From assembly GCA_910587835.1 (NCBI GenBank), contig CAJUNQ010000061.1, positions 1 through 62,720 of the forward strand: DNA of 62,720 bases. Reading direction: 5' to 3'. Below are positions 30,276 to 38,437 of this stretch, one piece after another. Source of the DNA: an uncultured Oscillospiraceae bacterium (GTDB taxonomy: Bacteria > Bacillota > Clostridia > Oscillospirales > Acutalibacteraceae). Position numbers and translations under genes: made by a program. How positions within the stretch are numbered: position 1 is the first letter of the stretch; each line of letters begins with the position of its first letter. The notes beneath the pieces are model-generated. The model had not been told where the DNA came from and did no database searches. It saw only the letters and a list, made by a program, of their open reading frames with translations.

Positions 30276-32306
30276 ATGACGACGATAGAAATGGCCAGAA
30301 GGCTGGCTGAATTGGGTCAGGCGGAGAAAGCCTGCGAGGGATTCGCTCTGGCGCTGCGGACCCAGGAGGACCTGAGCCCGGCTGACAAAATGGAGGCCGC
30401 GCTGTTTGTGTTACAGCTGGGGGGCGACTATACCCTCTCTTACCGGGCGCTGCTGGAATTGAACCGCCAGGGAGAATACCGGGAGGAGAGCGCGGCGGTG
30501 ATGACCGAGGCCTTTTATGAGCCCAACGAGAAGCTGCTGCGGTCGCACTATGAAAACAACTGTAAGCTGCTGAGAAAATACCCCTATCTGTTCCGGAAGG
30601 ATTTTCTCCCCTTTGAGGAGCTGCCTGTCCGGTTTTACCCCTTTGACGACAAGAGCTTTGTCCCTTGTCGGGACGGGGCCTTTGGGGAGGTCACCGACTA
30701 CAGCGAGCCGGTGGTCACCCGGAATTTCTTCTGTAATTTAGACGATCCCATCCTGGCAAAGGATGTTTACTCCCAGTATGAGCTGGAATATTTGAACGAC
30801 AATGTGCGGCCCAGCGAGTGGGTGGGCCGCGAGAACCATATCTACCTGCACTATACAGACTGGGCGGAGTTCTGCGCCCATTTGCAGGTGTTGAATCTGA
30901 GAAAGCTGCTGGAAGGGAAAAAGCTGGTGTTTCTGATTGAGGAGGAGCTCAGCCAGTATCCCATTGACTTCAAGGAGCGTTTTGGCCTTGACTACAGCCA
31001 GTATCCTGTCAAGCCCCTAGGGGTGCGGGAGATCAACCGGCTTGTGTGGCAGACCCAGCTCTCCTATCACAACGGCGGCGACTTTTTTAACGAGGTACTG
31101 GACGGACACCCCAACATGGTGTGCACCTCCAGCATTATGTACGAAACGTTACAGGCAATTTTCAAGGACGTGGCGGAAACCCTGGACGACGCCAGGAACT
31201 CCCGGGAGATTGCCGAGGTGTTTGACAGCAACGACTGGGGCAATGCCTCTATGATACAGGAGCTGTTCCGTATGCGGGACCGCACGGACAAGGATATCAT
31301 GGTGGCCTATTTCTTCCGGGACGAGGAACATACTCACACCCTGGACCCGGCGGCACGAATTACGCCCGCGATTATGCTGCAGCCCCATTTTGGGTATTTT
31401 TTGACCAATATGGCGGGCGACAGCCAGGGACGGGCGATTATGACGTCTACCCAGTTTGACGAGATATTCAATTCGCCTATATTCAAAAATTTCAAATATA
31501 TCAAAACCTTCACCCCCATGCGCCGGATTACCACCAGCTACGCGGCGGCCATCCGCTTTATGGCCAACCAGCCGGAGTATCTGCCCAACGGCAAGGTGGG
31601 CGTGGTACACGACGAGGTACTGGCGCGGGTCAGCTTTCGGGGCTTTATGAAGGACCCCCAGGAGCGGATTTTCAAGGATTCGGTGGTGGTGCGCTTTGAG
31701 GACGCCAAGCTGAACCCAACGGCAACCTTCCGCGCGCTGACAGAATTTTTGGACCTGCCCTACACCGAAAGCATGACATACTGCTCCTTTAACGGCCAGC
31801 GGATGGAGACTTACTCGGAGGATGGTACAGCGGAGGGCTTTGACACCGAAGCGGTGTACAGGACCCACGATGAATTTGCCACTGACGCGGAGCGCTGCTA
31901 CATTGAATATTTCCTGCGGGACGCGTATGAGTATTATGGATATGATTTTCACTATTACAAGGGCGAGCCCATGGACAAGGAGAGGGTAGAGGAGCTGATC
32001 CGGGGATTTTCGGTAATCGACCACTATATGCTCACCACCATGCGCCTGGGTTATTTAAAGGCAGTGGAGTATAACCGCAAGGAGGACCAGGAGGCCGGGC
32101 TTTCTCCGGACTATCCGGAAACCGTAGAGGAAGAGGCTGAGCGTATTACAAAGGAGAAGATGGAGGAGGCGGATGCAAAGCGGAAGTTCGTGGCGGATCT
32201 GCTGATGAAGGGCATTACCCTGGTCAACATGAACGGCCGGCAGCTGCAGTTTATCCCCGTGCTCAAGCTCGACCCGGCGCTGATGGAGCGGCCCATGTAT
32301 CATTAG
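30276..32306 (+). CDS. sulfotransferase-like protein
   Basis: A 676-residue protein of unusual length. The second half matches the PAPS sulfotransferase fold: FFNEVLDGHPNMVCTSS resembles the segment after the 5'-phosphosulfate loop, and VVRFEDAKLNPTATFRALTEFLDLPY resembles the 3'-phosphate motif. The P-loop itself is degenerate (SYHNGGDFF instead of RSGTT). The first 250 residues have no known domain. The next two genes encode an APS-kinase-like and a PHP phosphatase, which fits a PAPS-using enzyme. Start MTTIEMARRL is set by GAGGAAGGA. It may modify flagellin or a surface glycan (inference). Confidence 0.6.
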   Translation: MTTIEMARRLAELGQAEKACEGFALALRTQEDLSPADKMEAALFVLQLGGDYTLSYRALLELNRQGEYREESAAVMTEAFYEPNEKLLRSHYENNCKLLRKYPYLFRKDFLPFEELPVRFYPFDDKSFVPCRDGAFGEVTDYSEPVVTRNFFCNLDDPILAKDVYSQYELEYLNDNVRPSEWVGRENHIYLHYTDWAEFCAHLQVLNLRKLLEGKKLVFLIEEELSQYPIDFKERFGLDYSQYPVKPLGVREINRLVWQTQLSYHNGGDFFNEVLDGHPNMVCTSSIMYETLQAIFKDVAETLDDARNSREIAEVFDSNDWGNASMIQELFRMRDRTDKDIMVAYFFRDEEHTHTLDPAARITPAIMLQPHFGYFLTNMAGDSQGRAIMTSTQFDEIFNSPIFKNFKYIKTFTPMRRITTSYAAAIRFMANQPEYLPNGKVGVVHDEVLARVSFRGFMKDPQERIFKDSVVVRFEDAKLNPTATFRALTEFLDLPYTESMTYCSFNGQRMETYSEDGTAEGFDTEAVYRTHDEFATDAERCYIEYFLRDAYEYYGYDFHYYKGEPMDKERVEELIRGFSVIDHYMLTTMRLGYLKAVEYNRKEDQEAGLSPDYPETVEEEAERITKEKMEEADAKRKFVADLLMKGITLVNMNGRQLQFIPVLKLDPALMERPMYH

Positions 32307-32320
32307 GAGGGAGCCAAAGG

Positions 32321-32866
32321 ATGGAAAATACAGAGAGTTTTGGTACGGTCTACTTTTTTACAGGCCTGGCCGGGGCGGGAAAGACCACGGTCGGCGGGCT
32401 GTTTTATGAGAAGCTGCTGGCGGTTCACCCGGACGCTGAGCTCATTGACGGGGACCGGGTGCGCAACGGCGACCCGGAGGACACCGGCGTAATGGACGAG
32501 GAACGCTACACCACCGAGGCCCGCAAGGCAGGGGCCTGGGACATGTTCGCCTGGTGCCGGGACATTGCCCGGGAGGGCCGGGATGTGGTGGTTTGCAGCA
32601 TCTCCATGTACAAGGAGGTGCGGCAGTGGAACCGGGAGAACATCCCCCATTATAAGGAGATATATATCAAGGTCACCCATGAGACTCTGTACCGGCGGGA
32701 CCAGAAGCAGCTGTACTCCACCAAGACAAAAAATGTGGTGGGGGTGGACCTACCCTGGGATGAGCCGGACTGCCCGGACGTGGTGGTGGAGAACGATGGC
32801 GGCCGCACCCCGGAGGAGATTGTAGCGGAGCTGACAGCCCGCTTTGAAGTGGGGGTGCCGGAATGA
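32321..32866 (+). CDS. adenylylsulfate kinase-like protein
   Basis: A 181-residue P-loop kinase of the CysC family: Walker A FTGLAGAGKTT, LIDGDRVRNGD, and KVTHETLYRRDQKQLYS, which corresponds to the RDxKGLY signature. CysC phosphorylates APS to PAPS, the sulfate donor. No ATP sulfurylase gene is in the window. Related kinases in other glycan loci add a 3'-phosphate to CDP-linked donors (as for Campylobacter phosphoramidate), so that is an alternative. It overlaps the next gene by ATGA. Confidence 0.75.
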   Translation: MENTESFGTVYFFTGLAGAGKTTVGGLFYEKLLAVHPDAELIDGDRVRNGDPEDTGVMDEERYTTEARKAGAWDMFAWCRDIAREGRDVVVCSISMYKEVRQWNRENIPHYKEIYIKVTHETLYRRDQKQLYSTKTKNVVGVDLPWDEPDCPDVVVENDGGRTPEEIVAELTARFEVGVPE

Positions 32867-33696
32867 GCGTTCATATTTGCGACCTGCATACCCACAGCAC
32901 GGCTTCTGACGGGCAGTATACCCCGGCGGAGCTGGTGGGATTGGCAAAGGACCGGGGCATTGAGGTGCTGGCCCTCACCGACCACGACAACCTGGACGGC
33001 CTGGACGAGGCCGTGAAGGCCGGAGAGGCTTTGGGAGTCCGGGTGGTGCGGGGCGTGGAGCTCAGCGCGGACGACTACCCCAGCCTGCACATTCTGGGCT
33101 ATGGCTTTCCCCCGGCGGCTCCGGGGCTGCGGGAGATGATCGACAGCCTGAAGCAGGGGAGAGGCAGAAGAAAGTATAAGATACGGGACTTTTTGCGGAC
33201 CCAGGGCGTTGAGGTGGACCTGTCTCTGGTAGAGGCCTATGCGGAGGGCGGCGTGATTGGACGCCCCCACTTTGCCCGGGCTCTGGTAGAGCAGGGCTAT
33301 GTGGGCGACCGCCGGGAGGCCTTTGACCGGTATCTGGACACCCCGGCCTTTCAGAAATTCGACCGGGGCAAGCCCAGCGCGGAGAAGTGCGTGGGAATCC
33401 TCAAGGCGGCAGGGGCCAAGGTGTCCCTGGCCCACCCCTATCAAATCGTGTTCGGGCCGGACGCCCCGGAGAACCTGGAACAGCTGGTAGCCCGTCTGGC
33501 GGGCTACGGGCTGGACGCCCTGGAATGCTACTACCCCAAGCACACCCCCCAGCAGCAGGCGCAATATCTGGCACTGGCGGAAAAGTACCGCCTCCATGTC
33601 ACCGGCGGCAGTGATTTTCATGGGGAGAAGGTGAAGCCCGATGTGAAGCTCGCCAGAGTGGAATTGGGTTTGGAGTGGATTTTTAAATCATTATGA
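32863..33696 (+). CDS. PHP-domain phosphatase, likely 3',5'-nucleotide bisphosphatase
   Basis: A 277-residue PHP protein of the YciV/TrpH type: CDLHTHSTASDGQYTP, LTDHDN, GVELSAD, VIGRPHFARAL, SLAHPYQ and GGSDFHG carry the metal ligands. Family members hydrolyse pAp (3'-phosphoadenosine 5'-phosphate) to AMP, the by-product of sulfotransferases. Its 4-bp overlap with the APS-kinase-like gene suggests it recycles pAp here. RNase activity on short 5' ends is also known for the family. Confidence 0.8.
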   Translation: MSVHICDLHTHSTASDGQYTPAELVGLAKDRGIEVLALTDHDNLDGLDEAVKAGEALGVRVVRGVELSADDYPSLHILGYGFPPAAPGLREMIDSLKQGRGRRKYKIRDFLRTQGVEVDLSLVEAYAEGGVIGRPHFARALVEQGYVGDRREAFDRYLDTPAFQKFDRGKPSAEKCVGILKAAGAKVSLAHPYQIVFGPDAPENLEQLVARLAGYGLDALECYYPKHTPQQQAQYLALAEKYRLHVTGGSDFHGEKVKPDVKLARVELGLEWIFKSL

Positions 33697-33734
33697 AAAA
33701 GAAAGTTTGAGAAGTGACAGATAGGGGGATAAAA

Positions 33735-34937
33735 ATGAAAAGATGTGTCATTTGGGGGACAAATGCCTGCGGCCGGCAGATGGCGGTTGAGGCAAAATAT
33801 CTTGGGTACGAGGTCCTGGCGTTTTGCAGCAGCAATGCCCACTCTGAGGTCATTGACGGCTTTCCTGTTCTCTCGCCAAGTGAGCTGAAGGAAGCCTGCG
33901 CCCGAAATGAAGTCGACTGCATTGTGCTCGGCATGAACAGAGCGTCATATATTCAAGAAGTTACCCAGCAGATTTCCCGGGAGTTTCCGGCCAACGTCCA
34001 GATTCTGGAAAAGACCAGCCTGGAAAATGATTATCTGGCCAGTGTAACCCAATCGCTTTCCTATAAATGGGATATCAATTATGATTTACAAATCTCGGAA
34101 TGGGTCGAAAACCTTATGTCCGAAGTGGAATATTGGGTACAGGAAGTGGCCAATCCCAGGGGGGAAGCGCATTGGGATTATGAGGCCAGAATGAATAATG
34201 AACTCTTTTTTGGCCTGACGGTTCCCTACCAGGAAGAACGGCTAGATTTTACCAGCGCCCTCCCTTCTTTGGAGAAGGCCCTGTGGGATGGGGCCATCGT
34301 GATGGATATTGGCTGTGGGCTGGCTCCTCTATACGGGAGCCGTCTGCCTGATTTCGGGCAGGTCAAATTATTTACGATTGACCCGCTGGCCCCCTTCTAT
34401 AACAAAATCAATGAGAAATATTCCAGCAGGCAGACCCTCAGGCACAGTTTTGGAATGTTTGAGTTTATGGCGAATTTCTTTGAGCGAAATTACAGTGATG
34501 CTATCATCATAAACAATGCCATGGATCACTGCATTGATCCCTATAAAAGCCTGATTGAATGCGCTTACATCCTGAAACCCGGCGGGAAGCTTTTCTTGTT
34601 CCACCGACGAGCGGAAGCTCTGTATGAGGGCTATTCCGGCTTACATAAGTGGAATCTAGATTTTGATAAAAGCGATTTCCTGATATGGAACAACGAAAAC
34701 GCGGTGAATGTTTCTCAGGAATTGAAAGACATTCTCCAGGTAAATGTGGTGCATTCCAGCCTCTCCACCCCTCGGGAAAACCAAATCCTCATCGTGGAGA
34801 TTACAAAGACAAGGGACTTTCAGCTGGAGGAGTTCATTGATATCAGTCAAGAAAGGATTCAATTGGCCTCTGTAATTGAAAATATCATGAGTTTGGCCGC
34901 CAGTAATCTGGACTATCTGGAGATTCAGAAAGGATAA
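33735..34937 (+). CDS. Rossmann-domain/methyltransferase fusion protein
   Basis: A 400-residue protein. Residues 1-110 are a PglD-type Rossmann domain (CVIWGTNACGRQ). Residues 180-330 are a class-I SAM methyltransferase (VMDIGCGLAPLYG, INNAMDHCIDPYKSL, ILKPGGKLFLF). The gene is clearly more AT-rich than its neighbours, which suggests recent transfer. Start MKRCVIWG is set by GGGGGAT. Likely modifies a sugar or glycan precursor; substrate unknown. Confidence 0.75.
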   Translation: MKRCVIWGTNACGRQMAVEAKYLGYEVLAFCSSNAHSEVIDGFPVLSPSELKEACARNEVDCIVLGMNRASYIQEVTQQISREFPANVQILEKTSLENDYLASVTQSLSYKWDINYDLQISEWVENLMSEVEYWVQEVANPRGEAHWDYEARMNNELFFGLTVPYQEERLDFTSALPSLEKALWDGAIVMDIGCGLAPLYGSRLPDFGQVKLFTIDPLAPFYNKINEKYSSRQTLRHSFGMFEFMANFFERNYSDAIIINNAMDHCIDPYKSLIECAYILKPGGKLFLFHRRAEALYEGYSGLHKWNLDFDKSDFLIWNNENAVNVSQELKDILQVNVVHSSLSTPRENQILIVEITKTRDFQLEEFIDISQERIQLASVIENIMSLAASNLDYLEIQKG

Positions 34938-34941
34938 TCAT

Positions 34942-35604
34942 ATGAACTTCGAACTAACCGCCTCCATGATGTGCGCCAACTATGGCAACCTGGAGAAGGA
35001 GGTCCGCGATTTGGAGGCGGGCGGCATTGACTCCTTCCACATTGATATTATGGACGGGCGTTATGTGCCCAACTTCGCCATGTCCCTAAACGACCTGCGG
35101 TATATTGCCGGGGCCACGGCTGTGCCCATGGACGTGCACTTGATGGTGGAGCATCCCAACAGCCATATTCAGCTGTTTTTGGAGAACCTGCGCCCCGGCG
35201 ACACGGTGTACATCCACCCGGAGGCAGAGTATCACCCCTCTACCACCCTGCAGGCTGTGATTGACGGGGGGATGATCCCCGGCATTGCCATCAACCCGGG
35301 GACCTCGGTGGAGAGCGTGTTCGAGATGCTGCGCATTGTGAAAAAGGTGCTGGTCATGTCCGTCAACCCGGGCAACGCGGGACAGATGTACCTGCCCTAT
35401 GTGGGCAAGAAGATCACCAAGCTGCTGTCTTTGAAGGAGGACATGGACTTTGAGGTGTACTGGGACGGGGCCTGCAGCGCGGACAAAATTCAGGAGTTTG
35501 CCCCCAGGGGGGTGAAGGGCTTTGTGCTGGGCACCACCCTGCTGTTTGGCAAGGGCAGGCCCTATGGGGATATCCTCCAGGATATCCGCGAGCTGAGGTT
35601 TTAA
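34942..35604 (+). CDS. ribulose-phosphate 3-epimerase family protein
   Basis: A 220-residue TIM barrel of the Rpe family. The metal and catalytic residues are in FHIDIMDGRYVPNF, DVHLMVEHP, MSVNPGNAGQ and VYWDGACS, where the second catalytic Asp is kept although the usual DGG is changed. The context, a sugar-nucleotide operon rather than pentose metabolism, suggests a dedicated ketopentose or ketohexose phosphate epimerase feeding the next two enzymes. Confidence 0.85.
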   Translation: MNFELTASMMCANYGNLEKEVRDLEAGGIDSFHIDIMDGRYVPNFAMSLNDLRYIAGATAVPMDVHLMVEHPNSHIQLFLENLRPGDTVYIHPEAEYHPSTTLQAVIDGGMIPGIAINPGTSVESVFEMLRIVKKVLVMSVNPGNAGQMYLPYVGKKITKLLSLKEDMDFEVYWDGACSADKIQEFAPRGVKGFVLGTTLLFGKGRPYGDILQDIRELRF

Positions 35605-35606
35605 CT

Positions 35607-36311
35607 GTGAACGGGGCTGTGATCCTCTCCGGCGGGGCCGGGAGCCGCTTTGGAGCCGGAGCGCCCAAGCAGTACCGGGAGTTGGCCGGCAGGCCGGTGA
35701 TTGTCCGCACCATGGAGACGCTGCAGCGCTGCCCGGTCGTGGAGCACATTGTAGTGGTAGCCGAGACGGAATGGAGGGAGCCGGTTCTGGGCTGGGCGGA
35801 GCGGTTTGGAGTGACAAAGCTGCGAAAGCTCGCGCCTGCCGGGAAGGACCGCCAGCACTCCATCCTGAACGGGCTGCTGGCTTTGGAAGGGCTCCTCACC
35901 GGGCCGGAGGATGGGGTGGTCATTCAGGACGCGGCAAGGCCCCTGACCAGCCAAGAGCTGCTGGCCCGGCTGCTGCTGGGTCTGCATGACGCGCCTGCGG
36001 TGCTGCCAGTGGTGCCGGTGACAGACACAGTCTACACCAGCGGAGACGGCCAATGGGTGAACGGGATACCGGACCGGGCGGCTCTGTACGCAGGCCAGGC
36101 CCCGGAGGCATTTCGTTTTGGGGACTACCTGTCCCTGTACCGCAATACCCCGGCCGAGAGGCTCTCTGCCCTCAGCGGCAGCTGCCAGCTGCCCTATCAG
36201 GCCGGGTGGAAGGTAAAAATGATTGAGGGAGAGGCGGAGAACCGAAAGCTCACCTATCCCATGGACTGGACCATTTGCCAGCTTATCCTGAAGGAACGGG
36301 AGGAATGCTGA
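35607..36311 (+). CDS. IspD/TarI-family cytidylyltransferase
   Basis: A 234-residue nucleotidyltransferase. SGGAGSRFGAGAPKQYRELAG is the CTP loop, followed by AGKDRQHSILNGL, QDAARPLTS, VTDTVYTS and QAPEAFRF. It is closer to TarI (ribitol-5-phosphate cytidylyltransferase) than to IspD by context, because an alditol-phosphate dehydrogenase gene abuts it. It would make a CDP-alditol. GTG start with GAGG 8 bp upstream. Confidence 0.8.
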   Translation: MNGAVILSGGAGSRFGAGAPKQYRELAGRPVIVRTMETLQRCPVVEHIVVVAETEWREPVLGWAERFGVTKLRKLAPAGKDRQHSILNGLLALEGLLTGPEDGVVIQDAARPLTSQELLARLLLGLHDAPAVLPVVPVTDTVYTSGDGQWVNGIPDRAALYAGQAPEAFRFGDYLSLYRNTPAERLSALSGSCQLPYQAGWKVKMIEGEAENRKLTYPMDWTICQLILKEREEC

Positions 36312-37316
36312 ATGAAGGCTTATGTTTTGCACCAGGTCAACGACCTGCGCTGGGAGGAACGGCCCCGGCCGGAGCTTTTGCCCGGCTGGGTGCTGGTGCG
36401 GGTGCTGGCGGCGGGAATCTGCAGCTCGGATATTCCCCGGATTTTTGAGAAGGGGACCTACCGCTTTCCCACCATACCCGGCCACGAGTTCTGCGGGGTG
36501 GTGGCGGAGGCCGGCGGGCCGGAGGGCCAAAGCTGGGTGGGCCGCCGGGTGGGGGTCTACCCCCTGGTTCCCTGCCGGGAATGCCCCTCCTGCGCCAGCG
36601 GCAGCTTTGAGACCTGTGAGAATTACGACTATATTGGCTCCCGGCGGGACGGGGGCTTTGCTGAGTTTACGGCGGTTCCGGTAAGAAACCTGATCGCCCT
36701 GCCAGAGGCAGTTTCCAACGCCGGGGGCGCCATGCTGGAGCCTGCCGCCGTGGCCCTGCACGGGGTGCGGCGGCTGGGAGACCTGACCGGCAAGACTGTC
36801 TGCGTGGCAGGCACGGGGACCATCGGCCTGCTGGCCGGCCAGTGGGCCCGGCTGCTGGGGGCGGCACAGGTGACGGTTCTGGGAAGAAATCAACAGAAAA
36901 AGGACTGGGCCGAGGCCTGCGGCCTGGACTATGTCACCCAGACCGGGGAGGTGTTTGACCGCGTGATCGAGGCGGTAGGCACGCCCGCGGCCATTGAGAG
37001 CGCCATCCGGCTCACCGCCCCGGGGGGCGGACTGACGCTTATGGGCAACCCCCCTGGGGCCATCCCCCTGAGCCAGGAGGTGTATTGGCGCATTCTGCGC
37101 AAGCAGCTGACCCTGACCGGCAGCTGGAACTCCGCCTTTTGGGGGGAGGACAGCGATTGGGAGAGGACCGTGCAGGCTCTGGCGGAGGGGCGGCTGAAGA
37201 CAGCCCCCCTGGTCACCCACACCTTGGAGCCTGAGGGGCTTCTCCGGGGGTTGGAGCTGATGCGGGACAAAACAGAGCCCTATTGTAAGGTGATTTGGGA
37301 AGGAGGCGCGTCATGA
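36312..37316 (+). CDS. zinc-dependent alcohol/alditol-phosphate dehydrogenase
   Basis: A 334-residue medium-chain dehydrogenase. The catalytic Zn site is GICSSDIPRI and PGHEFCGVVAE; the structural Zn site has CRECPSCASGSFETC; the NAD(P) loop is CVAGTGTIGLLAG. It resembles galactitol-1-phosphate 5-dehydrogenase and TarJ. With the epimerase and cytidylyltransferase it forms a ketose-phosphate to CDP-alditol route. It starts directly after the cytidylyltransferase stop. Confidence 0.85.
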   Translation: MKAYVLHQVNDLRWEERPRPELLPGWVLVRVLAAGICSSDIPRIFEKGTYRFPTIPGHEFCGVVAEAGGPEGQSWVGRRVGVYPLVPCRECPSCASGSFETCENYDYIGSRRDGGFAEFTAVPVRNLIALPEAVSNAGGAMLEPAAVALHGVRRLGDLTGKTVCVAGTGTIGLLAGQWARLLGAAQVTVLGRNQQKKDWAEACGLDYVTQTGEVFDRVIEAVGTPAAIESAIRLTAPGGGLTLMGNPPGAIPLSQEVYWRILRKQLTLTGSWNSAFWGEDSDWERTVQALAEGRLKTAPLVTHTLEPEGLLRGLELMRDKTEPYCKVIWEGGAS

Positions 37317-38437
37317 GGCTGAAAAATGGGAGCTTTTCGGACTTTGCCCGGCGGGCGGAGTCCAGCGGAAAGCCCATTGTGGTATACGGCGCAGGGGTCA
37401 TCGGCCAGGTGGCCGCGCCCTACTGGCTGAACACCTACCAACTGGCGGAGCAGGTGCGCTGCTATGTAGACGCGGACCCCCACAAGCAGGGGGGCGCAGT
37501 GGCGGTGGGGGAAAGGGCGGTTCCCATCTCTCCGGTGTCCGCGTTGGAGGAGCTGGGAAGCGGCTGCCTGCTGCTGGTGACCGTGAGCGCCTTTGACGCG
37601 GTGGTGGAGAGCCTGGAAAAGCTGTCTGCCCTGAGGGAGACAGAGGCCTGGTTCCTGCCGGTGATGCTTATTGAACGGGCCCACAGCCTGAAATCCGGCG
37701 GGGTGGTGAAGACCAGCGAGACCCCGCTGATCCCCAAAAGGATTCACTACTGCTGGTTCTCCGGCAATCCTATTCCAGACAGCCTGAAGCGTTGTATGGA
37801 GACCTGGGAGAAATTCTGCCCGGACTATGAGATCATCCGCTGGGACGAGAGCAATTATGACATCAGTTGGAGCCCCTACATGGTGCAGGCCTATGAGAGG
37901 AAGAAGTGGGGGTTTGTCGTTGATATGGCTCGATTGGATCTGGTCTACAGATATGGGGGGATTTTTTTAGATACAGATGTGGAGTTAATTCGAAATTTGG
38001 ATGAACTACTCTATCAGCCGGCCTTTTGCGGAGTTGAGAAATGGGGAGTGGTAACTCCTGGCGGATGTAGCGGAGCAAGAGAAGGACATCAGGGGTTTTT
38101 AGCAATGCGGCAGTTTCGTCAGAAAGATTGTTTTATTCAAAGTGGAGGGTCTCTTAATTCTATAAGTAGTGGTTTCTCTGATACGCTTGCATTGTGTGAA
38201 TTGGGTCTTGTGCCAGATGGATTAACCCACATACTTACTAATTCTGACATGACTGTATATAGTTCGGATTTCTTCCACCCCTTTGACTATGCCAGTGGTA
38301 AAACGATGATTACAGAAAACACCTTTTCTGTTCATCATTTTAGCGGCACTTGGCTAGGAGAGAATGCCGCCGAGGCGAGACGGCAGACCCGAGAGAAATA
38401 TGATAAGTTTTTGAATTCTTTGGAGGAAAACTCATGA
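37313..38437 (+). CDS. GT32-type glycosyltransferase with N-terminal Rossmann domain
   Basis: A 374-residue fusion. Residues 1-125 carry a Rossmann motif (IVVYGAGVIGQ). Residues 138-374 are a GT32-type sugar transferase (IPKRIHYCWFSG, FVVDMARLDLVYRYGG, DXD as FLDTDVE). It starts inside the previous stop (ATGA) with GGAGG upstream. From about 37900 to its end the DNA becomes AT-rich, in contrast to its first half, pointing to segment exchange. Confidence 0.85.
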   Translation: MRLKNGSFSDFARRAESSGKPIVVYGAGVIGQVAAPYWLNTYQLAEQVRCYVDADPHKQGGAVAVGERAVPISPVSALEELGSGCLLLVTVSAFDAVVESLEKLSALRETEAWFLPVMLIERAHSLKSGGVVKTSETPLIPKRIHYCWFSGNPIPDSLKRCMETWEKFCPDYEIIRWDESNYDISWSPYMVQAYERKKWGFVVDMARLDLVYRYGGIFLDTDVELIRNLDELLYQPAFCGVEKWGVVTPGGCSGAREGHQGFLAMRQFRQKDCFIQSGGSLNSISSGFSDTLALCELGLVPDGLTHILTNSDMTVYSSDFFHPFDYASGKTMITENTFSVHHFSGTWLGENAAEARRQTREKYDKFLNSLEENS

